Shown piece after piece: positions 31,246-42,511 of a DNA stretch of 64,000 bases (position 1 is the stretch's first letter; each line of letters opens with the position of its first letter). The stretch lies in NCBI GenBank assembly GCA_022925895.1, contig JAKSYS010000881.1, positions 310,001-374,000 of the forward strand. The letters run 5' to 3'. The position numbers and the translations under genes are program-made. The notes below the pieces were generated by a model. The model saw only the letters and a program-made list of their open reading frames with translations. It had not been told where the DNA came from and searched no databases. This DNA comes from Fragilaria crotonensis (taxonomy: Eukaryota; Bacillariophyta; Fragilariophyceae; Fragilariales; Fragilariaceae).

Positions 31246-31291
31246 GGATCAAATTATTTGATCCGCTATCAAATCACCCGTGATTTGATAG
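31246..31291. repeat. Two adjacent perfect palindromes near Harbinger right end
   Basis: 31246-31264 is GGATCAAAT-t-ATTTGATCC. 31266-31291 is CTATCAAATCAC-cc-GTGATTTGATAG, with 12-base arms. ATTTGATCC recurs at 31412-31420 close to the right inverted repeat. They lie just upstream of the Myb-like gene and inside the element's subterminal region, where transposase-complex binding sites are expected. Confidence 0.85.
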
Positions 31292-31426
31292 CAGATCAAA
31301 AATTGCAAACGACTGGCCGGCGCGAAAGCTTGAGCGCGGGTTTTTTAATTTGAAAATGCAGCCTTAAATGATGCCTTTTGTGGAAAACGAGCTGGCCAGG
31401 CATTTGCAATCATTTGATCCCGCCCT

Positions 31427-31441
31427 TTAAAACATGCTCTT
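31427..31441 (-). repeat. Right terminal inverted repeat of Harbinger element
   Basis: Reverse complement of the left 15-base repeat, directly followed by the TGT target duplication. Confidence 0.88.
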
Positions 31442-31571
31442 TGTCAATAGTGTGAAAATCTTCTAAGTTTGTTGTCCTAAAAGTTACTGTCGTACTGTTG
31501 TGTCGTCTCGTATCCAATTTCGCATGTCACACACACAGCCAGTCACATGTCAAATGTCCCATGTGTTTCTC

Positions 31572-32990
31572 CTACTGTACCTGAACTCGGAGGTTGGGAT
31601 TCAGAGTCCCATCCTTTCTGTCTTTCTTGATTATATTGATTATATTGGTGACACTCATATACTGTCCATAGACAGAATAGATGAGGTCAATTGCCGTATC
31701 TGACGTATACCCTTGCCTCAGCACCAAACCCGAAACCATAGTAGTCCAAGAAATCACCTTTCTCCTGCAGTATTTATGCTTCACCTTGCCACCGCGCTCA
31801 GCTTGAGAAACAAGCAAGCTGCCTTTCTTCCTCCAATTCCAACTTGATATTCATCCCACAGCTCAAACAGATTCTTCGGGTTTGGGCTCAGACTTGGTGG
31901 TGCGCCGCGCCCACCAGCTATTGCTGGCTGTCAGTGCTGCTGCAGCAATATTGTCATCATCGCCAGGTGTACTCCTCCTTCCGCCTCCCACTCCTGGTTG
32001 CAAAATGATTCTCTGCAAGTTCCCATTAACAACCGTGAAGCTTTGTGAATAAGACTATGTCTGCCATTTGGTTGGTTCGCAACTCCTGTAGCTCTCACCG
32101 AATCTGACTTGCTGCCTGGCGCCTGTAGAGACAGCAATTGCGCCGACACTCCTGCACCTCCGCCTCCTCCAAGAATCCCAGCACAGCCTTGTTCCACAGC
32201 ACCAACAGCAGCTTGTTATTCATCAAAGACCGGCACCACATCAATGTAAACACAACCTTGATCTCCTGTGACAACAACTGGCACTCATCGGATCGGGGTG
32301 TAGTCCTCAGGTGCGTTGCCGTCCACTTCTGCTCTTACAGCAGTCGCAGTAACAATCTCATTCAACTCCAATTGAATCCGTAACGCCACACCAACAAATT
32401 CTTGTCCTCCTGATTCCAAAATATATTCTGCATAGTCCGATATTCATGTTCGTTTGTTATTGCCCGCCTGCTCTGTTGCGGCACCTTGCTTTCGAACTTC
32501 TTTCTTTTTCACACGCTTGATTAGGTTGTTGATTTCAATGCTCCTTGTGGGATTGCCTTCATTCCAACCCAAATACCAGGGAATCAAGCAATTTGGCATA
32601 AAGAACGAGATGGCTTTTTCAAAATGCCAGGGAATTACTGCACACAAACATAGGATCGCATTGTTTGCGGATCAATGACCCCAACTGCATTCAAGTTCAT
32701 CCACTGAAGAACATGCTGTGGTGTAAGAGCTCTCAATTCAGCCTTTGTTTAGGTCTTCTGGCGTGTATACTGATGGTTGTGGATGAATGTGAGGAAACTG
32801 TCCTGTGTTGCTTTGTACTTCACCGCTGTGCCTTGAAGCGGTGGCATAGTACTGGGTGCAATTTCTTCATCGTCTGGATAATGCATTTTCTCACCCTCGT
32901 TTTCTATGAGAATTGCATGGACGAATCACACCAGAATTACCCTGCTCTTGAGTTGCATGGAATCACATAAAGTGGGCTTAGAAAGCTACT
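31572..32990 (-). mobile_element. Fossil of a repeat-family protein (recombinase-like, uncertain)
   Basis: Scattered minus-strand pieces line up in the order of a protein family I recall as very repetitive in diatom genomes. There is an N-terminal helical part (ELRALTPQHVLQWMN), then a region ISFFMPN ... NPTRS ... LIKRVKKKEVRKQG, a middle part rich in Gly/Gln, and a C-terminal part with KHKYCRRKVISW and YTSDTAIDLIYSVYG. The first half resembles the core-binding part of tyrosine-recombinase-type element proteins, but I cannot name the family with confidence. The copy is broken in several places and looks old. No ends were found. Confidence 0.45.
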
Positions 32991-35402
32991 GGGCATGCGA
33001 CTCGAGTTGCAGGCGATACCGTGGTCCCGGTATGTCCCAATGCGTATAATTCTACTTGAAAATCTACTAGGTCATACCTCATTCTCAGAACACGTTTCAC
33101 GAGGGGTGTCAATATGGGCCAACGATACTCGAAGGCAAAAATACAATGCCAATTGTATTACCCCGATAATGTACTTGTGCCATCATCACCTCCATGGTGC
33201 GTCTACTGCATAAATGCTGCATACCACTGGTATTGACATCCCGCTAGTAGGCTGCGTTAGGGAAAGCTCCCCAAATCACCCGAACAGTTTTTCAGGAACT
33301 TTAATCGAAGGGAAAATTCTGATAACACCTATTTATCGCCACTTTAGTAAAATATGCTCTAATTTACAATAATGGAGTGTACATTTTTACAATTGAGTGC
33401 TTTTTCCTTTCAAGATTGCTGTAACACCTACTGTTTTGTTTCAAAAATATCCACAACACCTTTTTTATTGGCCATCTTTTATTACGAAAAAACCTAGCTA
33501 GTGTTGCCAGCAGCCTTGCCTGTTACCCACAAACAGATTGGTGATTGTGAAGAAACGTTTTATTTAATGGCATATCCTTTGATGAAGGATCATTTCGGCG
33601 CCTCCTTGCTCTAGTTTAAATTGTTGCTGCATGTCGTCTTGTGACAAGAAAGCAACGACGACAACAAGGCGATGATTAACTTGACTCCAAGAAGGTCAAC
33701 TTTCCATCAAAATGTAAATTTGAAAAGTTGAGGCCCAACTTTTATCACTAGCTTTACGATGAAAAGTTGAGATCGGTCCAAATTGGTTTTTCATGTAACT
33801 TTTCATCCACGAGCTCGATGACGATTAAAAAATTGGGGAGTCAGTTTTTGATCGCAATTTTCTGCTATGGTAAGGGTGGGCCTAAAAGCATGAGTACAAC
33901 AGGAAGTTCTGGCCCAAGCACACAATTGCCTCCAGCCATTTAGTTTGAGGCAACTCCAGCGATGGTGCTCCAATTTTCGTGATGACAGAATGTTGGCAAT
34001 GGTGTTGATCAATCTAAGCTGGCAAGATTGTTTTGTCATATTAAGCACGTCTTCTTTACTGTACATAAACTCAGAAAGCAAGCTTTCCAGTAGGCAAATT
34101 TAATTTTCATAAGCAATTTTCTTTACTGTAAGGCACCACTTTTATTTTGGTGCTCAAAAACAAGGATGTCGTTAAATTTTCACTTGATTTGTTGGCTCTT
34201 AAGTCTTCTGCAAACTACATGTGCTTAGTATCGAATTGTCTAGTTTGATATTTGGAATGCTGCATCCTCAGCAATTTCTCTAGGAGCAAGAGTGCAAAGG
34301 ATTCTGGTTTAGTAGAGGGGAAGGGTGCTGACCAGGGAAAATGCTGTTATAAACTCCTCGCTCTTCTGTAGTATTGGATCTGGCAGCCATATGGATGCAT
34401 GGGAGCATGTATAGGGCCATGTCAATAATTTTGCATGAAGCAAGCAACAAGTGCATTTTGATTAACTTTCAGTTGGGCTCATCTACTATCTTTTATGCAC
34501 TGCAATAACTTATCAACAGCTCACCACATGATTCCGTGTAGCCAATTTCATCATATGAATGGTTAACTCTGAAGTAGTTTGTTGCTTAGAGTTAACAAGC
34601 CTTAGTGTTGCTTGGTCAGATGCAGGAGTCAAACTGGATTGGGAGCAATCCGTCCGCTATTCCATAGTACATCTGATCTAGTAGACCTTATGATCAGTGG
34701 CACCTTGTTTTGTGAAGAGTGTTGTTCCATCTAAACCAAAGTTTTCAAGCCGTCATACTCAAAGCATTCAGTGCCACGTACTAGGTGTAACTTTGTCCTG
34801 TGATTCTGTGGAGTCCAGAAATGCCAAAAGAATCCATTTGAATGCTTTGTCTAAATATTTGATGCAGAATGTTTACTCTAGAGGAATCAGCTGCATTGTT
34901 TCATCCATGTTTTGCTGTATTGAAAAATTAGTCATTACAGGGTGTGATAAATGTGGCATCACTTATGCCCCTCATTAAAAAAGTCGTGCTGGTATTCATC
35001 ATGGTGCGTGAATGCCTTGAAAGACAACGGAGTCAGATAAAGCACAGCGCAAAAAGTGATGATCGTCATCCCGACTTTTGTCGGGCTCGCCCGCCAGTGA
35101 TCTCTCCCATGGAGCGTTTCCTCGATGAAAGAAGGCGTTGACCTCTAGGACGGGTCGGATCACAGAAAGGACGGATGGGATTGGTGGTGGCAAAGCTACA
35201 GTATAGATTTCGAGGCAAATACAGAATTCCTTCCCAAACTCGTGTGGTGCCATCCGAATGAGCACCGCACGGCATAGTATTCGAGCACACACAATGAAAC
35301 GTATTAGGTTGTTGGAGATGCTACGTCTCAGCTTCCAAGGACTGGGACTGTAAAGTCGGACTGATATGACAAGAAGTTAACTTTGATGTCCTAATACGAC
35401 TT
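32991..35402. other. Gene-poor AT-rich region
   Basis: About 2.4 kb with no supported gene. 33300-34900 is AT-rich with many in-frame stops on both strands. Short frames at 33803-34081 and 34999-35292 show no family features. Probably decayed repeats. Confidence 0.45.
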
Positions 35403-36584
35403 CTAACTAATACGCTCAATAACTATTGCCGAGGCCCCTCCACCTCCATTACAGATGGATGCACATCCAATTGTGCCATCTTTCTGCTTCAGCACATCGT
35501 AAAGAGTCCCGATAATGCGAGCTCCACTCATGCCGATTGGGTGGCCCAGTGCCACCGCGCCACCAAAGACATTTACACGAGAATGCTCTAATCCCAGCAA
35601 TTTCATGTTTGCTAGCGCGACGACCGCAAATGCTTCGTTGATTTCATGAAAGTCAACATCTTCCGACGATATCCCGGCATTGGCAAGGGCAACGGGAACT
35701 GCCAGTGAAGGAGCGACAGTGAAGTCCACAGGAGCACGCTCCGCGTCACCGTAGCCTAGGATGCGTGCCAACGGAGTTATGCCACGAGATTTTGCCTCGT
35801 CTTCCGTCATCAAAACCAATGCGACTGCTCCATCGTTCAACGACGATGCATTTGCGGCGGTAACACTGCCATTACTTTTGTCAAAGGCAGGGCGGAGACT
35901 TGTCAACTTTTCAAGTTTGAGAGCATGTGGTTCCTCGTCCTTGTCTACCACAATTGGGTTGCCGCTCCTTTGAGGGACATTGACGGGAACAATTTCTTCA
36001 AAGACCCCTGAGTCTACGGACGCCTGCGCCCGACGATACGTTTCCAGCGTGTACGTATCCTGATCTTCGCGGCTGAATGAAAAGTCTTTGGCACATTTTT
36101 CGGCGCACATTCCCATATGCTGGTCGTCGTATGGATCCCAGAGCCCATCATGGATGCAACCGTCAATCATTTGAATGTGGCCTAGCGCCGTGCCAGATCT
36201 GGATGTTTGAAGATAGTGAGGAATGTTTGACATGCTTTCCATTCCACCAGCCAACATAGCACCGTGTTTGGGCATACAATGTAGCGTTTGTGCAGCCAAC
36301 ATGACCGATTTCATGCCTGAGGCGCAAACCTTGTTGACAGTTGTGCATATCGTCGTGTCGGGCAGACCCGCTTTTTTCACCGCTTGCCGTGCAGGAGCTT
36401 GTCCCAAGCCGGCAGAGACAACATTCCCTAAATAGGCTTCGGATACAATCAGATCACTGGGAAGTTTTCGGAGGGCACCCTCAATGGCAGCAGCGCCCAG
36501 ATCGGTGGCAGAGAGTGATGACAATGAGCCCCGAAATTTGGCAATTGGCGTGCGAGCAATCGAGACAATGACTACGTTCGTCAT
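35403..36584 (-). CDS. Acetyl-CoA C-acetyltransferase (thiolase II)
   Basis: A 393-residue single-exon thiolase from the ATG at 36584. It condenses two acetyl-CoA to acetoacetyl-CoA (or the reverse), feeding the mevalonate pathway or ending beta-oxidation. All family landmarks are present: nucleophilic Cys in [11 protein letters not shown] (Cys87), the [10 protein letters not shown] block, [25 protein letters not shown] with the catalytic His, and the second catalytic Cys in CNGGGGASA near the C-terminus. The length matches the family norm. No N-terminal presequence and no C-terminal SKL-type signal are seen, so a cytosolic location is favoured. The upstream spacer contains GTAC units including an eight-unit GTACT array. 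Confidence 0.93.
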   Translation of the reverse strand: MTNVVIVSIARTPIAKFRGSLSSLSATDLGAAAIEGALRKLPSDLIVSEAYLGNVVSAGLGQAPARQAVKKAGLPDTTICTTVNKVCASGMKSVMLAAQTLHCMPKHGAMLAGGMESMSNIPHYLQTSRSGTALGHIQMIDGCIHDGLWDPYDDQHMGMCAEKCAKDFSFSREDQDTYTLETYRRAQASVDSGVFEEIVPVNVPQRSGNPIVVDKDEEPHALKLEKLTSLRPAFDKSNGSVTAANASSLNDGAVALVLMTEDEAKSRGITPLARILGYGDAERAPVDFTVAPSLAVPVALANAGISSEDVDFHEINEAFAVVALANMKLLGLEHSRVNVFGGAVALGHPIGMSGARIIGTLYDVLKQKDGTIGCASICNGGGGASAIVIERIS

Positions 36585-38050
36585 GACAGCGTTCAAGCGG
36601 GGTTCAAGCGTCAGTGTATGAGGAAGTGGAAGTTTGGGCTTTGGCTCTGTGTTGCAAACTTCGGCTATCTACTTTACGGGTTCGAATAGAATGCAAGGAA
36701 ATGACGTCAAGCATGACGTCACAGTACTGACCTTCTCACGTGCTACCGACGGTGATACAGTACTCCAGTAAGACAGTAACATATGGAGAGCGTGCTGATT
36801 GGTACGAGTACGGCTTGACGTCATTTCGTTGCATTTTAATCGGATCCGTACTGTACTGTACTGTACTGTACTGTACTGTACTGTACTAGTGGACCTTTAC
36901 ATGAAATTGTCCTACAAATGCTGACGTCCGAAGCGTCACTTGGATGTCCTTACGTCCTTACCACTACCATGTCAATGCAAGAGTTGGCAGCATAAGAAGG
37001 ATTTGAGATTATTGGAGGTGAGGGTTGTAATTGTCAGTCCTTGGCCATGGATTGTCACCAGGGGCCCTCCTTCAGTTATAAGCAGTCCTTGTCCCTCGTC
37101 GCTAGATTTTCTTAAGGTTGCGAAGAACTAGTAACTACCGCCTTAAAAGTTTAGAAGTAGCAACTGTATGAGCAAGTAGAGGCTACTCGCTCACCTACTC
37201 GGAGTTCTAGGTATACCATTGCTGCAGAAAGCTTTTAGTGAACTCGATCCTTCGTCATTATTTTCATTGTCCTTTGTGTATTTCCTGGCTCGTTATTTGA
37301 CGAAAAATTATAAAACACGGGGTCGTCCTTTTAATTCGATCCAAATACCAGGTGTTTTAGGGGGTTTTAGGGTTTTGGCGTATAAAAACAGGCAACGTCT
37401 TTGAGTGAAAAGTGATTCTATAAATTTCACACTCTAAATTCGAAACCCGATGTGTCGGCTTTGTGCCTTATGTCCCTGCACTATGAGTTTTTGAGTCGTT
37501 GTTCTTCCCGGTTCTCGGCTGTCTGTCCTAAATTCTCAACAAGCATAATCCGTACTGGCAGCAGTATGCACTACCAGCTGTCATGCGTAGGGGCAGCCAG
37601 CACGTACTTGGAAATCTTGGTACATAGCTGATGGTACAATGCATACCAGGTACAATTACCTTTACGTGAAAATTTCTTCCCTCCTCCGAGTTCTTTTGAT
37701 CCATATCAATTATGTATATATGATATATGATAGAGAGAATATGACTGTTTTGTGCCAAGAAGACCCGGATGAATAATCTGGGGAACTCTCGATTGAATGA
37801 CCTCTGAGGAGACCGTGAGCAGGAGAGTGGAACCAGGTTATCGTCTTGTTCGACAATCTCAATTGATCAGATAACGAGCCGTCGTTCAACGAAGTGTTTT
37901 GGTTTGAGCAGGAGTGATATTGTCTGGAATCATTGTCATCTTTAGCAGGCAGGGAAAGAAAGCAAGGCTTTGCTGGTTGTTTGAGCAAGTCATCCGAGTA
38001 CTGGTGCTGTACACTCCACGTAAGCGTTATAGCGTACAGTACTATTAACG
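36585..38050. other. Spacer between thiolase and the MBL/cNMP gene
   Basis: Divergent spacer of about 1.47 kb. GTAC units occur near both gene ends (36740-36890 and 37998-38045). No gene is seen. A few TTTTAGGG-like words near 37355-37375 are too short to be telomeric. Confidence 0.45.
36848..36887. repeat. (GTACT)8 microsatellite
   Basis: Eight perfect tandem units of GTACT, about 260 bases upstream of the thiolase start. Each unit contains the palindrome GTAC that is enriched in other upstream regions of the window. Confidence 0.95.
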
Positions 38051-41000
38051 ATGAAGCGGCAACCGAGCAAGATGTCAGAAGCAGGAATGAGAAGAGCTGT
38101 TTCGACAGAAGACCATACACGACGAACACGACCTTCCATAGCTGCGACGGCACAGCAGAATGCAACCTGGGATGTTAGAGGTTCGCAGGTTCGCTCTTCA
38201 ATAACAACAGCTGAGATGTTTTTCGAAGGCAACCGTCGGGGGTCAAATGGGGTCATTCCTGGCCAACAGCTACCTGAGTTTCCTCTCCCTTGTCTTAAGC
38301 AGCCCGTTGAAGCTCCCAACTTGACAGTGCAAGAGGAAGCACATTTCAACTCGAGCCTCAATAAGATCGAACTGGGTACTACGCGACGCTCTTCACGTTC
38401 CAGAATCTACGATGACCCTGCTGTTGTCGCCGGGTATAGTTCAGTTCCTCTGTTAGAACTTGACCAACTACCTCGGGGTGGGGTCAGCATTGACACCCAA
38501 TCAGTAGGTCGTGTCCAGGTAAGTCACAACGGTTGATCGCAGCGCAAATCCCGGGTGGCGTCATTACTAAATCCTAACTTTTGCGTTTAATTCAGTTCGG
38601 TATCCCTCCTGAAACAATCAAGGACTCGATGAATCTAGGATGCGGTGTTCCAAGCGTGTACATAGTCCCTGTTGAGCGTTTTTGTCGAGAAATGGGACCT
38701 GCACTCGGGATCAATCTTGCTGAGTTTGAGTTCCCAGCATACTTCAACTACTTCGTACGTAACAAGCGCTGCACCTTAGTGGTTGATTCTGAAGATGCCG
38801 AAAACAACATTCGAAGAGTATTCGGAGAAACGCTGTTAGGACCTGCGCAGTTTAGAGATCACTCTAACCCAAAGCCGAACGAAGATGAGGATTTTGATCC
38901 TAGCTTTCCTCGTGAAGCCAGACCCAACTTTTACAAGGAGTTTTATCATTTCAGGACAGCTGAAAAATCTACGGAATACCAAGAACTTACTATTGACACA
39001 CTTTTGGAGTTTTGTCATTTCCAAGGCTCCCAACAAGGTCGTGGATTATCGAATATCGCTCATGATAAACTAGGAATCCCACCCGCCCCTCCTGGGATCC
39101 CCTTCGCGGACGAGGCTGGGACCGCTGATGAGGCATCAGCCTCGCGACGTCACACGTTTTTCAGTGAAGGGGATGATAAGATCGCGGATGCATTAGAGGA
39201 TAGCCATCGCCGCCTTACTATTGCAGACGATCTTGCTGGCGATGATGAGGACGGTGAGAGTAAACCTATCCGACGAACGATGTCAGATCCTGATGTCAGA
39301 AAAAAACGGGCAGTCAAAATAGACGAGACGGCACCTAATCTTCCAGGGAGCCCCGGTGCGGCGGAGCCAGCACAAGCGGAATTACCAGGTGGGAAACATT
39401 CCCCTCGGCGAGGCAGCATGGATAGCGCTGGATCATTTTTGAGTAAAGGAGGACGGAGTCGAGATGGCCTATCGTGGGCTTCTGGGGCGTCCTTCATGTT
39501 GTCTAGTGACGATGAGGAGGATCCTCGACGAAGTTCTTGGATGTATTCACAGGCTAAATGGCTTGGTATGTACCGTGCTATCCGATTTTTCTTGGGTTAT
39601 CGGCGTTTCTCATTTCTACCCATTTTCTTTAACAGGGGAGGTCGCGACGGTGTATCCTCCAGATGCGACGGAGGAGGAGAAGGAGAATCTATCTTGCGCT
39701 CGCTTGGAAATCTTCAAGATGGCAGGAGGTACTGAGTACATTATTCACGACATTAATTCTGCGAACATCATCGTTGGCAAGGCTCAGATACGCGGAACTG
39801 TGAGGGTTCCTGACGAGATTGCTGTCGAAGGGTTCCATACGAGGGATGCAGATTTAGCGTTCGACGAAGGCGACGCTCCAGCCGATGATGACGAAGGCAG
39901 CGAAGTGGACGATTATCATGCCTCGAGATCTCAAGACGGGGTCCGAAAGATCGCACCTCCGACTTTCCATCCTCCCTCCTTTGGTGTGACGGTGCTTGGG
40001 AATTCTCACGGGTTTGACAAGAATGGTTCCGTGAGTGGATATGTGCTGTGGATCAATGGCAGGGGGGTGATGATAGATCCACCACCATATTCGTCTGCTA
40101 CCTTAGAAAGAGAAGGAATTCGACCACAAATGATAATGGCGATCATCATTACACATTGCCATGCCGATCACGATGCCGGCACTTTTCAAAAGGTGATGAC
40201 AGGATCTCGAGTTGCTATCATAACAACCCCTACAATCTACAAGAGTTTCATTCGAAAATACGCCGCACTTTCTGGTCTAAGTCCTACTCTGCTGCGGCAC
40301 AGCCACCGCCACCGACCAGCTATAATTGGGCAGCCCCTGAAGTTTCAAGGCGCCACATTCTATTTTACTTACACGCTCCATACAATTCCTTGCATCGCGT
40401 TCCGAGTTGAATGGAGGGGTAGATCGATGGTGTTCACTGGTGATCATCTGAATAGTCCGCCCATGATTGACAGTTTGCAGAGCCTCGTAAGTAAACATGT
40501 TCTCGAACAATCTGCATCCTCTTGCTCCGCGTCTAACATAAGCATCGATATTCAGGGCGTTCTTACAAAAGAAAGGGCAGACGATCTTCGACGTCTACCG
40601 CTTCAGGAATGTGACGTTTTGCTTCATGAAGCTGGTGCTCCCCCTATTCATACTCCACTCTCGGTCCTCAAGGAATTGCCTGATCGGGTGAAGAAGAGAT
40701 TATATGTTGTCCATACCTCAGCATTACCTCCGGAGAGTGATTTGAGAGTAGCACCAACTGGAACAGCTGGCACTATTCGGTTGGATGAGCTTGATACAGG
40801 AGGTGGTGGTGAGAGCGTATCCATGTTTGTGAATGGAAAGGATTCTTCGAACGGGAGACTGTTGCAAACGCATGTCGCTGCTAATTGCTCGGAATCATTC
40901 AACTATGGCAACACACCGCAAGCAGAGTACTATGGGAGTGTTGGCTCGGCGAGCAATATTTGGGAAAAAGCTGTTCATAGAGGAGCTGGACGAAGGCGTC

Positions 41001-42511
41001 GCTTTGAAAAGGGGGAGCAAATTCCGCTTGTGTTCCTTCGTCCGACTTGCGTGTCAGATGCATGGTTCATTCTCAACCTACTGTCAAACGTTCCATTCCT
41101 TTCGAGCCTCTCGTACTCAAATACCATGGAAGTCTTGGAAATTGCTCAGGTAGAAATGTTTTGCGCGAATGAGATCGTGATCCCATCAGAGCGAAGGTCG
41201 CAGATGTTGTGTGTCGTGTGGGAGGGCACTTGCGTTGAGCACCATGCATCCCAGGACACCTATTCGGACACTCTCGAAACCGACGATTCTGACGCTAGTA
41301 TGAATGGGGTTGATCTTGATACTATCATCTATTTGAACCGGGGTGCAGGTCCCGATAGCGCAAAGCCTACTGTTTGGCATGCTGGTGATTGGACTGGTCC
41401 GGTTGCGCTACAACCAGACATGGAACGTTCGGCCGAATCCAGCGGATCTGAAGGGCCTAAGGACGTTGTTGCTCTTTCAACGGAGGGGGTTAAGGTCATC
41501 ATGCTGAACATGAAGGATCTACACCAGATTCTCAAAAGCGGGTCCAAGCTGTTTAGGAAGTACCTTACATTAAAAGAGAAGCAAGCAGCGGAGGAAGCGG
41601 CGATGAAAGCACAAATTATTCGAAACGAAACTGAGCTGACCAATTCCTCGCAGAACGGTTTGCACAATCCCAGTTCGTTCGTTATTGACACTGTGAATGA
41701 GCTCCAAAGTCACAACAATTGGTATGCGTATGACAGCGTACTGGAGGTCTTGAAATGCAATTCTGCGCTTGGAAGGTTAACAGCTCTTCAAAAGAGACAC
41801 CTCGAGTCGCTAGCTGAAGGACCACGTTATTTTGAAGCCGGGCACTATCTCTGGCAAGTTGGCGAGCCTGTTGACTATGCCTTCCTAATAGTCGCTGGAA
41901 CAGCAACATTCGCCCCTAAGCCAGATGATGATGTCTGGCGCAATCGACGTGGAAGCACTGGGAATATTGGGCCTCTACAGCTACAACAGACAATGCCTCA
42001 AAGGCCTCGTTTGGAGGCCCTTCCACATGTTGAGGAGGACAAGCAACTTTTCAACGTCCCCCCCAATAGCGAATATGCCAGACTCGAGATTGGCTTGCAA
42101 CTCAGAGTCGAAGAAATGGAATTAGATGTTTATGAGCAGTCCAAGGATCTGCTTCCTAAGGAGGAACGAATGCGCATTGCTCGAGATCGGTTCGCGAACA
42201 AGGTCCTAGCCCGACTGTACTCAAGACGAGCGTACACAGCTGGTTTGGTGTTTAGCCGGGGTCACCTTCTTGCCGACACATCGCGTATGGTAAGCGGCAA
42301 CTTGGCGCACATCCATCACTCTGGACGCCAAGAAAATGTATCAAGCATGTCGCATGGTCTGTCTGGGGACCACCATTGCCACACTTCGAATATGGTTGCA
42401 GGTTCAGATGGTTGCGTAGTGATGGTCTTCCCTCGATCTAGCTTGGTTCAGTTTCTGGATGGCAATCCCGGAGTGCTATTGAGCCTGCTTGGTACTCAGA
42501 TTGTTGTCTAA
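38051..42511 (+). CDS. Metallo-beta-lactamase fold with cyclic-nucleotide-binding domains
   Basis: Four exons: 38051-38518, 38596-39565, 39636-40486 and 40556-42511 (introns 77, 70 and 69 bases, all GT-AG), 1,414 residues. The third intron is in frame without a stop, but its GTAAGT...TTCAG borders and the smooth join LQSL-GVLTKE argue that it is spliced. A conserved N-terminal block (FGIPPETIKDSM, VPVERFCREMG) is followed by a disordered acidic/Ser-rich linker. Then comes a metallo-beta-lactamase domain with THCHADHDAGTF (about 652-663) and GDHLNSPP. The C-terminal third holds at least two cyclic-nucleotide-binding folds (FEAGHYLWQVGEPVDYAFLIVAGTATF). Similar architectures occur in protists. 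A hydrolase gated by cAMP or cGMP is an attractive but unproven reading. Confidence 0.82.

Larger units (their letters stand above)
28202..31441. mobile_element. PIF/Harbinger DNA transposon, complete ends, decayed genes
   Basis: A 3,240-base element with 15-base perfect terminal inverted repeats (AAGAGCATGTTTTAA at 28202-28216, complement at 31427-31441) and a 3-base target duplication TGT (28199-28201 and 31442-31444), the size typical of Harbinger. It carries the two genes expected for this superfamily, convergently arranged: a DDE transposase on the plus strand and a Myb/SANT-like DNA-binding protein on the minus strand. Both reading frames are interrupted, so the copy is not autonomous as assembled. 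Palindromic GATCAAA/TTTGATC words cluster near the right end. Confidence 0.9.

Noticed and set aside
34999-35292. 97-residue minus-strand frame upstream region
   Set aside because: No domain, and another frame in the same place is similarly open; likely chance.
37355-37375. TTTTAGGG-like words resembling telomeric repeat
   Set aside because: Only two imperfect units; too short for an interstitial telomere.
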